Numbered from the stretch's first letter, positions 7,434 through 15,133 are shown. The stretch: 20,226 nucleotides of DNA from Candidatus Aerophobota bacterium (GCA_011372105.1 DRTT01000090.1:1-20226), one strand, 5' to 3'. The notes: generated from the sequence alone by a model not told the origin. Numbers and translations: made by a program.

Positions 7434-8411
7434 ATGAACCCTGGCAAATGGCAAATCTTAATAACTCCTAATATCCCGGAGTCAGGAATTAAAATGCTGG
7501 AAGAATTCTTTAATGTGGAAATTAACAAGAAAGGTGAACCTCTGAGCAAAAAGGAATTGATGGAAAAAATTAAAAGAAAACATGCCCTTTGTTGTGGCGC
7601 TGAGGATATTATAGATGCGGAAGTAATGGACGCAGCACCAAACCTTAAAATTATAGCAAGATTTGGAGCAGGCTATGACAATATAGATGTGAAGGAGGCT
7701 ACAAAAAGAAAAATATATGTAACATGCACACCTGGTGCTCCAACAGAATCTGTAGCTGATATGACCTGGTGTTTAATCCTTGCTCTTGGAAGGCGTCTTT
7801 TAGAGGCAGACAGATTCGTAAGAAAGGGGCTTTTTACAAAAACCAGCCCTCCTTCTCTAAAAACAAGAGATGTTAGCGGCAAGACACTGGGAATAATTGG
7901 AGCAGGTAAAATTGGGACAGCTGTAGGAAAAAGAGCTATAGGATTTAATATGAAAATACTTTATGCCGATGCCGCTGAAAACAGGGAACTTGAAAAAATA
8001 GGAGCAAAAAAAGTAAGCTTAGAATACCTTCTTGTAAATTCAGATTTTGTGAGTCTACATGTACCTTTAAATGATAGCACATACCATCTTATAGGAGAAA
8101 AAGAATTTTCTCTAATGAAAAACACAGCTTATCTTATAAATACATCAAGAGGAAAGGTTGTAGATGAAAAGGCCCTTGTAAGGGCCTTAAAAACAGGGAA
8201 AATAAAAGGGGCAGCTCTGGATGTATATGAGAGAGAACCAGAGGTCGGCAAGGAACTTGTAGAAATGGAAAATGTGATACTTACACCACATACTGCAAGC
8301 AACACTGAAGAGACATGGGGGAAAATGGCAGAAATGGTGGCAGAGGATTGTATTCTTGTATTTAAAGGGGAAAAACCAAAACATCTTGTTAACCCAGAGG
8401 TCTTGGAATAA
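7434..8411 (+). CDS. D-isomer-specific 2-hydroxyacid dehydrogenase (glyoxylate/hydroxypyruvate reductase-like)
   Basis: A 325-residue cytoplasmic NAD(P)H-dependent oxidoreductase that interconverts a 2-oxoacid and a D-2-hydroxyacid. The Rossmann motif is GIIGAGKIG (residues 153-161), with Asp179 at the end of the second strand suggesting NAD preference. The catalytic triad is present: Arg239 in NTSRGKVVD, Glu268 in EREPE, His286 in LTPHTAS. Length is typical of the glyoxylate/hydroxypyruvate reductase group and shorter than SerA enzymes with ACT domains, so I do not call it serA. ATG at 7434 follows GGGAGA. It is transcribed away from the livK operon across a shared regulatory region, so reduction of an arylpyruvate or similar 2-oxoacid is conceivable, but substrate cannot be set from sequence. 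Confidence 0.85.
   Translation: MNPGKWQILITPNIPESGIKMLEEFFNVEINKKGEPLSKKELMEKIKRKHALCCGAEDIIDAEVMDAAPNLKIIARFGAGYDNIDVKEATKRKIYVTCTPGAPTESVADMTWCLILALGRRLLEADRFVRKGLFTKTSPPSLKTRDVSGKTLGIIGAGKIGTAVGKRAIGFNMKILYADAAENRELEKIGAKKVSLEYLLVNSDFVSLHVPLNDSTYHLIGEKEFSLMKNTAYLINTSRGKVVDEKALVRALKTGKIKGAALDVYEREPEVGKELVEMENVILTPHTASNTEETWGKMAEMVAEDCILVFKGEKPKHLVNPEVLE
8169..8188. repeat. Inverted repeat inside the dehydrogenase gene, possible leftward terminator
   Basis: AAGGCCCTT and AAGGGCCTT are perfect inverted copies separated by two bases. In minus-strand RNA this is a GC-rich hairpin whose 3' side runs into UUUU. It could stop leftward read-through from the convergent CsgG-like gene, which ends at 8430 without its own terminator. 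The U-run is short, and the repeat also simply encodes KALVRALK, so this is weak. Confidence 0.25.
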
Positions 8412-8429
8412 GATAAAATCTAACCCTTT

Positions 8430-9986
8430 CTAAGACCCAACTCTCACATTATCATAATACATCACTCCTTGCTTGCTTCCAAGACCTATCCCTCCTGAAG
8501 AAAGAGAAGGGTCATCATCTACTATGTCTATAACCTTATTTCCGTTAAGATAAACAGTTATACGCCCTTTTTTGGCTTCTATCCTGTAATATACCCATTT
8601 CTGATTTATATTTATATCTGTACTCTGGGCTATTTTTTGAGATGTCTTTCCAGCAAATTTCCAAAGCTCCACCGGACCTCCATAAAATTCACTTCTTGTA
8701 ATATAATAACCTTTCAAACCATCAAAGGATACTCTAAAAAATATTGCACTTCTTCCCCAGTTACCTGGTTTTGCGTTTACCTCCAGAACTACATCAGAGA
8801 AGTTATCAGAAGTAAAAATACCCGATCGATCGCCTCCAATAACACATATTTTACCTGTCGTGCCATCAGGCTGAATCCCCTCCTCTATATGAGCTGGCTG
8901 ATCTTTTATCCGGGTCCACGATCCAAGGGGAGCAACTTCACCTGTTCCATACGAGGAAAAATCATCAAAGAAAAGTTCTCCTCCTCTTTGTCTCACAACA
9001 ATAAATCCACCCTCCACTTTAAATGATTGGGAAACATTCAAAGCTTCTTTCTGTTGAGGAACCTTTTTCTGAGAGAGTTTTTGTTCTTTTATTGCCTTTT
9101 CAAGCTCATCTCTTTCCAAAACTACAAATTTCCCGCTTTTTACAAGAGCGGTAATAAGCATATCCTGAACACCTCTCCCTATCTTCCATGCCTCCTCATT
9201 CCACCACACATGGGCAACCTTATTTTCAAAACTTGCAACAGCTATTCTCTTTTTCAATCCCTTAAGCTGCTCATCCCCACCTGCAGGTTTTACTATATCT
9301 CCTCTCTTAGGAACATTTCCTTCCACAATTTTTGCCACCGAAAATTTTTCACTCACCTTCACAACTTTTACCTTACCCACTTTTTCTTCAATAAATCCAA
9401 GAGAAAGTCCTGTGTCAGGGTCAACCAGCTCCTCCTCAGGACTGTATATTGTAAATTCATATCCTTCCTTCACTCCAATAGAGGAACCTGCATTAATATA
9501 CACAAGGTTATTTTTAACAAGAACAACTTTTCCCTGCCAGGGTTCGGGCTCAAGCTTCTCAGAGATTATTTTTACTGCCTTTTCTATAGCTTTCCTTGTT
9601 GCCTGTCCAATGGGAGTTTTGTTAAAACTTTCACTCCCAAAGGCAATACCTTTGTAGTAGGCTCCAAGAACAAGCTTTGTTGTAACTACCTGTTCTGTTA
9701 CATTTTCAGAAGCAATAATTTCAGAAGTGTTAACATCAAAAATCCTTAAATCAAGCCCAATTTTAGCTATGTATTTCTTACCACCAATTGTTATTCCCTT
9801 AAAGCTTATAGCACCTGCCCCCACTCCACTTTGCTTGCTTTCAAATTCGGTAATTGCCCCTGCAACAAGAAACTGTGCACCTAAGATTTTGCTTGCTGTA
9901 AGATAGGGTTGTTTTGCAAACAAAGAACTTGCAAGAAAAAGAGAAAGAGAAAATAACAAAACACCCTCTACCATCTTTTTAAACAT
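8430..9986 (-). CDS. Exported protein with circularly permuted CsgG domain, FlgT_C-like domain and C-terminal LamG/DUF1080-like domain
   Basis: A 518-residue protein. Residues 1-24 form a signal peptide ending SSLFA, without a lipobox Cys, unlike curli CsgG. Residues about 28-147 match the second half of CsgG (SKILGAQFLVAGAITEFE, then the two segments corresponding to the membrane hairpins, then PIGQATRKAIEKAVKIISEKL). Residues 150-234 resemble the FlgT_C-like domain (GKVVLV, YINAGSSIGVKEGYEFTIY, PKRGDIVKP). Residues 246-306 match the first half of CsgG (KRIAVASFENK, GRGVQDMLITALVKSGKFVV, LERDELEKAIKEQKLS). Residues about 337-518 look like a concanavalin-like LamG/DUF1080 domain (FFDDFSSY, ITVYLNGNKVID, GGIGLGS, YYDNVRV). 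Thus the domain order is swapped inside one uninterrupted frame. CsgG-type proteins act at the outer membrane. ATG at 9986 has an AAAGGAGG sequence upstream. It is a single-gene unit, convergent with the dehydrogenase gene. Confidence 0.8.
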   Translation of the reverse strand: MFKKMVEGVLLFSLSLFLASSLFAKQPYLTASKILGAQFLVAGAITEFESKQSGVGAGAISFKGITIGGKKYIAKIGLDLRIFDVNTSEIIASENVTEQVVTTKLVLGAYYKGIAFGSESFNKTPIGQATRKAIEKAVKIISEKLEPEPWQGKVVLVKNNLVYINAGSSIGVKEGYEFTIYSPEEELVDPDTGLSLGFIEEKVGKVKVVKVSEKFSVAKIVEGNVPKRGDIVKPAGGDEQLKGLKKRIAVASFENKVAHVWWNEEAWKIGRGVQDMLITALVKSGKFVVLERDELEKAIKEQKLSQKKVPQQKEALNVSQSFKVEGGFIVVRQRGGELFFDDFSSYGTGEVAPLGSWTRIKDQPAHIEEGIQPDGTTGKICVIGGDRSGIFTSDNFSDVVLEVNAKPGNWGRSAIFFRVSFDGLKGYYITRSEFYGGPVELWKFAGKTSQKIAQSTDININQKWVYYRIEAKKGRITVYLNGNKVIDIVDDDPSLSSGGIGLGSKQGVMYYDNVRVGS

Positions 9987-10035
9987 TCTGGCCTCCTTTG
10001 AAATAACCTTGGAATTAACTTAGATCCTGCTCCCT

Positions 10036-10063
10036 ATTGTAAAAACTTTGCAAATCTTGACAA
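10036..10063 (-). promoter_or_regulatory. Candidate promoter of the CsgG-like gene
   Basis: On the minus strand TTGTCA (10063-10058, five of six) is followed after 16 bases by TACAAT (10041-10036, five of six). This is a good sigma-70-type match and gives a short leader of roughly 45 bases to the ATG at 9986. Its -35 overlaps the -35 of the opposite promoter. Confidence 0.5.
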
Positions 10064-10087
10064 GGAAACATTTATGGTTAGTCTAAA
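10057..10087 (+). promoter_or_regulatory. Candidate promoter of the aminotransferase-THEP1-MFS operon
   Basis: Perfect TTGACA at 10057-10062 on the plus strand; the best -10-like sequence is TCTAAA at 10082-10087 (four of six) at a long 19-base spacing. The -35 is shared, base for base apart from one position, with the leftward promoter. The -10 is uncertain. Confidence 0.35.
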
Positions 10088-10119
10088 TAGAAAATTCTGT
10101 AATCTACGAGGAGAAAGAT

Positions 10120-11331
10120 ATGAAAAAATTTCCCAGGATAGAGAGAATTCCTCCCTATGTATTTGCCACCATAGATGAAATGAAACTTAAGGCAAGAAGA
10201 GAGGGAGAGGACATTATAGACCTTGGTATGGGAAACCCTGATATCCCGACTCCAAGAAAGATTGTTGAAAAGTTAATAGAGGCCTCACAAAAACCTCACA
10301 ATCACCGTTATTCTGCCTCAAGGGGCATTACAAAGCTGAGAATGGCTATATCAAACTGGTATAAAAGAAAATTCAATGTTGATATAGACCCGGAAACAGA
10401 GGCCATAGTCACAATAGGAGCAAAAGAAGGTCTATCTCATCTTGTCCTTGCAACTATAGGAACAGAGGATGTTGTTTTCGTGCCCAATCCCACTTATCCT
10501 ATTCACTCTTACTCTGTTGTAATTGCAGGAGGCGACTTAAGAAGTATACCTCTTTATCCTGAGGGAGATTTTTTTGAAGAACTTCTAAAGGCAACAAAAC
10601 AAACCTGGCCTCATCCTAAAATGCTCATAATATCTTTTCCTCATAATCCTACAACCTGCGTTGTGGATATAGATTTCTTTAAAAAAATTGTTGATTTTGC
10701 AGTAGAACATAATGTAATGGTAATTCACGATTTTGCTTATGCTGACCTTGTTTTTGATGGTTATAAAGCACCAAGTTTTCTACAGGTTCCAGGGGCAAAA
10801 GAGGTGGGTGTTGAGATATTTTCCATGTCAAAGTCCTACAGCATGCCAGGATGGAGAGTGGGATTTGTGGCGGGAAATAAAGATATGGTTTTTGCCTTGA
10901 GAAGAATAAAAAGCTACCTTGACTATGGAATATTCCAGCCCATTCAAATAGCATCCATTATAGCTCTTAACGAATGTGAGGAGTATGTAACTCAGATAGT
11001 TGAGATTTACAAGGAGAGAAGGGATGTGCTTATAGAAGGACTTAACAGAATAGGCTGGGAGGTGGAAAAACCAAAAGGGACAATGTTTGTCTGGGCAAGG
11101 ATACCCGAAAAATTCAGGAAAATGGGCTCGGTGGAATTTTCCAAATTAATGTTAAAAAAAGCAAAAGTAGCAGTAGCTCCGGGACTTGGATTTGGGAGCT
11201 GCGGGGATGAGTATGTTAGATTCGCACTTGTAGAAAATAAACACAGAATAAGGCAGGCTATAAGAGGAATAAAAAAACTTCTTTTGAGAGAAGATGAATA
11301 TTCTTATTCAGGGTCCTCCCGGAACAGGTAA
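10120..11331 (+). CDS. Class I/II PLP-dependent aminotransferase, AlaC-like
   Basis: A 403-residue cytoplasmic transaminase of fold type I. The Schiff-base lysine is Lys238 in [15 protein letters not shown], with Arg246 (GWRVGF) behind it; Asn176 in FPHNPTT, Asp204 and Tyr207 (HDFAYAD) are the cofactor-holding residues, and Arg371 region near the C-terminus would bind the substrate carboxylate. The pattern fits AlaC/LL-diaminopimelate aminotransferase-like enzymes, with glutamate-pyruvate transaminase as the likeliest family activity, but an aromatic substrate is not excluded. ATG at 10120 follows GAGGAG. The natural C-terminus of the family would be near GIKKLLLRE; the last ten residues here are read out of the start of the next gene (38-base overlap), as if an earlier stop had been lost. 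First gene of a three-gene operon. Confidence 0.88.
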   Translation: MKKFPRIERIPPYVFATIDEMKLKARREGEDIIDLGMGNPDIPTPRKIVEKLIEASQKPHNHRYSASRGITKLRMAISNWYKRKFNVDIDPETEAIVTIGAKEGLSHLVLATIGTEDVVFVPNPTYPIHSYSVVIAGGDLRSIPLYPEGDFFEELLKATKQTWPHPKMLIISFPHNPTTCVVDIDFFKKIVDFAVEHNVMVIHDFAYADLVFDGYKAPSFLQVPGAKEVGVEIFSMSKSYSMPGWRVGFVAGNKDMVFALRRIKSYLDYGIFQPIQIASIIALNECEEYVTQIVEIYKERRDVLIEGLNRIGWEVEKPKGTMFVWARIPEKFRKMGSVEFSKLMLKKAKVAVAPGLGFGSCGDEYVRFALVENKHRIRQAIRGIKKLLLREDEYSYSGSSRNR

Positions 11332-11812
11332 AACCACCGCTATAAAAAAAATAATAAAGCTTCTTAAAAACTGTCAGGGATTTTACACGGAAGAGATAAG
11401 AGAAAAAGGGGAAAGAGTGGGATTTTTGGTGAGAAATCTTGATGGAAAAGAAGAGGTTTTTGCTCACAAAGATTTCAACACCTCCTGCAGGGTGGGAAAA
11501 TACAGAGTGGATGTGGAGAAATTTGAAAATATTGCTCTGCCAGCTTTAGAAAAGGGCTTAAAAGAGGGGAAAATTTTAATTGTTGACGAAATAGGAAAAA
11601 TGGAGATCTTTTCAGAAAAATTCAAAGAAAAAATTGAGGAGGCTCTTAAAAGTTCCAGCACAGTAATTGCCACCTTACCTCAAAAAATTACCGATGAGAT
11701 CAAAAAAATAATAAATGGTAAAAACTACAGAATCGTCCTTCTTACCAGAACCACAAGAGATAAAGTTCCATCTTTGGTCTTGGATTTGCTTGAGAAAAAA
11801 ATAGACTTATGA
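11294..11812 (+). CDS. THEP1-family nucleoside-triphosphatase
   Basis: A 172-residue P-loop NTPase of the THEP1 family, which hydrolyses NTPs to NDPs and is found mainly in archaea, thermophilic bacteria and eukaryotes. Walker A is GPPGTGKT (residues 7-14) directly after the N-terminal MNILIQ, so the ATG at 11294 is secure despite overlapping the preceding aminotransferase gene by 38 bases. Walker B is [11 protein letters not shown] (about 94-104), and the family features [16 protein letters not shown] (about 29-44) and VIATLPQK are present. A GAGAG sequence precedes the start. The stop overlaps the MFS gene by four bases (ATGA). The physiological role of this family is not settled; its presence fits a thermophile. 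Confidence 0.88.
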   Translation: MNILIQGPPGTGKTTAIKKIIKLLKNCQGFYTEEIREKGERVGFLVRNLDGKEEVFAHKDFNTSCRVGKYRVDVEKFENIALPALEKGLKEGKILIVDEIGKMEIFSEKFKEKIEEALKSSSTVIATLPQKITDEIKKIINGKNYRIVLLTRTTRDKVPSLVLDLLEKKIDL

Positions 11813-12996
11813 AAAGAATAACAAAAAGCAACTGTCTATCCAGGAACTCTCGTATACTTCTCAAAGCCTCCTTCTGGGGTCATGCTTTTAATGATATGTA
11901 CTGGGTCATAATTCCTGTTGTTTTACCTATCATAAAAAGCGAGTTTAAATTAAATTACTCAATGTCAGGACTTCTTCTTACCTCCTACACCCTGATGGGA
12001 GCATTTGGCTCTCTTATAACAGGTTATCTTGGTGACAAAACTGGAAGAAGGTTTATACTAAGCTGGGGATTTTTCCTTGGATCTCTGGCTCTTGTTTTAT
12101 GTGCAATCAGTAAAACTTACTGGCAACTTTTTTTCGCACTTTTGCTCCTGGGAGTTGGTATAAGCGCATTTCATCCTTCCATGATTGCTGTCATATCCAC
12201 AAATTTCACCTCAAAAAGAGGAACCACACTTGGAATTTTTCAATTCTGGGGATGGGTGGGGACATTTTTAGTGGTAGGAGTAATATCCTCTTTCCTTGAA
12301 TTTTTTCTGAACTGGAGAGGACTCCTTTTAATACTTTCTGTTCCGGGTTTTATCTTTGCACCTTTATTTTTCAGGCTCTTAAAAGACCTGACGGTACAGG
12401 AACAAAAAATACCTCCTTCTGAAAAAAATCCTCAAGAAAAACTCATTTTGCCTCTTTTGCTTTTCTTAATTGCCAACATTTTCTTCATTGCAAGTTATAC
12501 CGCACTTATCAATTTTATTCCAACCTACCTTGTAGAAGAGAAATCAATGAGTCCTTCTCTTGCAGGTTACTTTTTTCTGATAGTGATTGGAGGAGGTTTT
12601 CTGGGGACAATCTTAAGTGGTAAGGCTTCTGACAGGATATCTTCTCTTCTTACACTTTTAATTTTTGTGGGAATTGCAGCTCCTGCTATTATTATCTTAA
12701 CTTTCCTTCGCAATTACTTTTTTATTCTCATCTCCCTTATAATTTTTGGCTTCTCCTACTCTGGCGTATGGGCACCACAGCAGGACTATCTTGCAGAGAA
12801 AACCCCTTCCCACCTTAGAGGAGGAATCTACGGCCTTACTTTCTTCCTCGCCAACACTGTATCAGCAACTTCCCCAGGAATAACAGGAATTATAGCAGAT
12901 AAAACAGGTCTTTCCAATGCTTTGAGAATTCTTGCTCTTCCTCTTTTTCTGTCCCTTATTCTAATTTTTTCAATTAAAAAAAGAGAGGAAAGGTAA
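11809..12996 (+). CDS. Major facilitator superfamily transporter (FSR-like)
   Basis: A 395-residue polytopic inner-membrane protein with about twelve hydrophobic segments. The first loop carries the MFS signature GYLGDKTGRR (about residues 72-81), and the N-terminus GHAFNDMYWVIIPVVLPII resembles fosmidomycin-resistance-type and related efflux or sugar-acid carriers. A second half with GKASDRISS shows the usual repeat of the signature. A hydrophilic loop near residues 196-214 separates the two six-helix bundles. The start overlaps the stop of the THEP1 gene (ATGA), so translation is coupled. The operon ends four bases before the convergent trmI gene with no clear terminator. Substrate is unknown. 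Confidence 0.85.
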   Translation: MKRITKSNCLSRNSRILLKASFWGHAFNDMYWVIIPVVLPIIKSEFKLNYSMSGLLLTSYTLMGAFGSLITGYLGDKTGRRFILSWGFFLGSLALVLCAISKTYWQLFFALLLLGVGISAFHPSMIAVISTNFTSKRGTTLGIFQFWGWVGTFLVVGVISSFLEFFLNWRGLLLILSVPGFIFAPLFFRLLKDLTVQEQKIPPSEKNPQEKLILPLLLFLIANIFFIASYTALINFIPTYLVEEKSMSPSLAGYFFLIVIGGGFLGTILSGKASDRISSLLTLLIFVGIAAPAIIILTFLRNYFFILISLIIFGFSYSGVWAPQQDYLAEKTPSHLRGGIYGLTFFLANTVSATSPGITGIIADKTGLSNALRILALPLFLSLILIFSIKKREER

Positions 12997-13000
12997 AAAA

Positions 13001-13801
13001 TTAGTCCGGTAAATTAATGTTTATCTTCCTGCCAACGGTTATAAATCCTGTGTGAGCAACCATTCTGTGAACAGGTCTTACACTCATCCCCTCCACATTC
13101 CAGGAACGAACCAGAGTCTCTATAGTTTGGATCCCAGCGAATGCTTTGCTGTTTCTCATTTCCTCAACTAATCTTTTCACCTGAATAATTGTGGGAAGAT
13201 AGCTTAAAAATATCCCTCCCTTTTTTAAAGCTTTTACCACATGAGGAACAATCTTCCAGGGTTCAGGGACATCAACAATAACCCTGTCAACCTCTTTCTC
13301 CTCAATTCCCTGGTAAATATCTTTTATCTTGATTTCTAAATTGGATACCTCTCCCATAAAAGTTCTAATATTTTTTCTGGCCTGCTCTGCAAAATCCTCC
13401 CTCACTTCATAAGATATAACCTTTCCCTCCTGACCCACCGCTCTCAGCAAAGCCATGTTTAAAGCCGCAAAACCTATCCCCCCTTCTACAACTTTTGCTC
13501 CGGGAAAAACATCTGCCCAAATTAAAATAATCCCTATATCCTTGGGATATATAATCTGACCTTTTCTTGGCATGTTTAAAATAAATTGACTTAAAGTGGG
13601 TCTGAACACAAAAAAATTCTCACCTATTGAAGAGGTAATTTTACTCCCCTCCTCCTTGCCAATTATATCATCATGAAAAATTTTACCTCCCCTGAGGTCT
13701 ATAGTCTTCCCTGGAGAAAGCTTGAAGTAATATTCTCTATTTTTCCTGTCCAGTAAAATGATATTATCTCCTGCTTTAAGAGAATATTTTGAATTTTCCA
13801 T
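13001..13801 (-). CDS. trmI: tRNA (adenine-N1)-methyltransferase TrmI (m1A58)
   Basis: A 266-residue S-adenosylmethionine-dependent enzyme that methylates A58 (in some lineages also A57) in the tRNA T-loop. An N-terminal beta domain (GDNIILLDRKNREYYFKL) is followed by QIIYPKDIG (about 82-90), the SAM motif VVEGGIGFAALN (104-115), acidic VISYEVRED (128-136) and the catalytic-region motif VIVDVPEPW with Asp177. The start at ATG 13801 is preferred over an in-frame extension to 13855, since AAAGGAG sits seven bases upstream and the 18 extra residues are hydrophobic and not family-like. It lies head to head with the TtuB/TtuA-like pair; in Thermus m1A58 promotes thiolation of T54, so the neighbourhood is functionally coherent. 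Confidence 0.88.
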   Translation of the reverse strand: MENSKYSLKAGDNIILLDRKNREYYFKLSPGKTIDLRGGKIFHDDIIGKEEGSKITSSIGENFFVFRPTLSQFILNMPRKGQIIYPKDIGIILIWADVFPGAKVVEGGIGFAALNMALLRAVGQEGKVISYEVREDFAEQARKNIRTFMGEVSNLEIKIKDIYQGIEEKEVDRVIVDVPEPWKIVPHVVKALKKGGIFLSYLPTIIQVKRLVEEMRNSKAFAGIQTIETLVRSWNVEGMSVRPVHRMVAHTGFITVGRKININLPD

Positions 13802-13845
13802 TACAATACTCCTTTCCAGGAATATCCGAATTAGAAATTGAATAT

Positions 13846-13873
13846 TTGTTAACAAACCTTTTCCGAGTATAAT
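13846..13873 (+). promoter_or_regulatory. Promoter of the ttuB-ttuA-like operon
   Basis: TTGTTA (13846-13851, four of six) is followed after 16 bases by a perfect TATAAT (13868-13873). Transcription would start near 13880, about 32 bases before the ATG at 13912. The -35 lies in a 12-bp palindrome, TTTGTTAACAAA (13845-13856), which might also serve the divergent trmI gene. Confidence 0.6.
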
Positions 13874-13911
13874 AGTAATACAAATACAAAAAATAGCAAA
13901 AAGGTGGATAA

Positions 13912-14100
13912 ATGAAAGTGAAGGTTGGAAATAAAGTCTACCAGTTTGACTCCAAAATGAGAGGGATAGATCTGCTTAAAAAACTAAATCTTCAACCCCA
14001 GAGTAACATTATAATAAAGAATGGTGAGGTTATAACAGAGGATGAATACATTGAGCAAAATGATGAGGTGGAGATTATAAACGCTATCTCAGGTGGATAG
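13912..14100 (+). CDS. ttuB: ThiS/MoaD-fold sulfur carrier protein, TtuB-like
   Basis: A 62-residue ubiquitin-fold sulfur carrier ending in SGG, the C-terminal di-glycine that is adenylated and thiocarboxylated. The body VKVGNKVYQFDSKMRGIDLLKKL, here in parts VGNKVYQF and IDLLKKLNL, and the segment NDEVEIINAISGG match ThiS/MoaD/TtuB proteins. Directly downstream, two bases away, is a TtuA-like thiolase, and trmI is divergent; that context favours TtuB (tRNA thiolation) over ThiS or MoaD. It would need an E1-like activator (TtuC/MoeB type) encoded elsewhere. AAGGTGG precedes the ATG. The symbol rests on context more than on the sequence, since these small proteins are hard to tell apart. Confidence 0.75.
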   Translation: MKVKVGNKVYQFDSKMRGIDLLKKLNLQPQSNIIIKNGEVITEDEYIEQNDEVEIINAISGG

Positions 14101-14102
14101 TC

Positions 14103-15038
14103 ATGAAATGCCGTCGCTGCAGGGATATGGGAAAAACAAAAAAAGCGGTTATTTTTCTTCCGCATCACAATCTTTCTTTATGCAGAGATTGCTTTATTTT
14201 ATGGTATGAAAAACAAATTGGAAGAACAATAAAGAAAATGAGAATGTTTACAAGGAAAGATAAAATTATGGTGGCAGTATCAGGAGGAAAAGACAGTCTT
14301 GCCTTGTGGTTTGCACTTGAAAGACTTGGATATGCAACAGACGGCATGTACATCAATCTGGGAATAGAGGAGAGAAATTACTCCAGGATATCTTATGAAA
14401 AAGCAAAAAAATTAAGCGAAAGGATAAAAAGACCCCTTCATGTTGTTGATATCAAGGATATTTTTGAAGGAAAGGGAATACCTGAATTAAACAAACTCAC
14501 AAGACAGCCTCCCTGCTCAATCTGTGGTTTGATAAAAAGATATTACACCAATAAAGTGGCACTGGATAAAGGATATGATTGTGTAGCCACAGGGCACAAC
14601 TTAGATGATGAGGTAGCAACCCTTCTTTTAAACACCCTTTCCTGGGATGTGGATTCTCTTTCCCGGCAAGCACCTGTTTTACCAGAAAAACAAGGCTTTG
14701 CCAGGCGTGTAAAGCCTCTTGTTGGGATGACGGAAAAAGAAAACCTTCTTTACTGCCTTCTTATGGAAATAGACTATGCAAAAGAAGAATGTCCCCTTTC
14801 AACGGGTGTTAGCACCATATTTTACAAACAGGTATTTAACAAAATCGAGCAAAAGTCCCCTGGAACAAAACTTCGCTTTTACTTTAATTTCCAAAAAAAT
14901 ATTTACCCCCTTCTCTCCCCCATAAAAATTCCCCACCTTTCTCCTTGCTCCCTCTGCGGGCAACCTACAACAACATCGGACAAAATATGCGCTCTCTGCC
15001 GCTTTAAGGAAAAAGTAAAAAATTTAACTAAAAACTAA
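14103..15038 (+). CDS. ttuA: tRNA 2-thiouridine synthetase, TtuA-like (T54 thiolation)
   Basis: A 311-residue cytoplasmic PP-loop enzyme. Order of features: N-terminal zinc finger Cys3/Cys6/Cys27/Cys30; PP-loop ATP-pyrophosphatase motif VSGGKDS (59-65); Cys138 and Cys141 in PPCSICG and Cys230 in EECPLS, the three expected ligands of the [4Fe-4S] cluster; GHNLDDEVATLL (164-175); and a C-terminal zinc finger Cys282/Cys285/Cys296/Cys299. Two flanking zinc fingers and length about 310 separate TtuA/NcsA from TtcA, which lacks them. It adenylates the 2-oxo of the base and adds sulfur delivered by the thiocarboxylated TtuB-like carrier encoded just upstream. The likely product is 5-methyl-2-thiouridine (s2T) at tRNA position 54, a heat-stabilising modification. 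Confidence 0.85.
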   Translation: MKCRRCRDMGKTKKAVIFLPHHNLSLCRDCFILWYEKQIGRTIKKMRMFTRKDKIMVAVSGGKDSLALWFALERLGYATDGMYINLGIEERNYSRISYEKAKKLSERIKRPLHVVDIKDIFEGKGIPELNKLTRQPPCSICGLIKRYYTNKVALDKGYDCVATGHNLDDEVATLLLNTLSWDVDSLSRQAPVLPEKQGFARRVKPLVGMTEKENLLYCLLMEIDYAKEECPLSTGVSTIFYKQVFNKIEQKSPGTKLRFYFNFQKNIYPLLSPIKIPHLSPCSLCGQPTTTSDKICALCRFKEKVKNLTKN

Positions 15039-15133
15039 TCTTTCTCTCTAACTTCACGATCAAGCCATTTGAGATAACCTTCGCTTCCGCTGATAATAGG
15101 TACAACAACAATCTCTGGAACTTTAAACGACCT
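15035..15133 (-). pseudogene. C-terminal remnant of a CutA-family gene
   Basis: Reading leftward from the DUF296 stop in another frame gives VRSFKVPEIVVVPI, then ISGSEGYLKWLDREVREKD and a TAG at 15037-15035. This resembles the C-terminus of CutA (HPYEVPEI...Y..WL). About 32 of the usual ~105 residues remain; an in-frame stop lies a few codons upstream and no start signal is present, so it cannot be a working gene. The stop codon overlaps the end of ttuA on the other strand. The match is by eye. Confidence 0.5.

Noticed and set aside
9027..9749. A 240-codon plus-strand open frame opposite the CsgG-like gene
   Set aside because: Composition is typical of an antisense frame (rich in Phe, Leu, Ser, Asn) and the opposite strand encodes recognisable CsgG and FlgT_C-like segments.
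13802..13855. An 18-residue N-terminal extension of TrmI
   Set aside because: The ATG at 13801 has a strong AAAGGAG at good spacing, the extension is not family-like, and it would run into the divergent promoter region.
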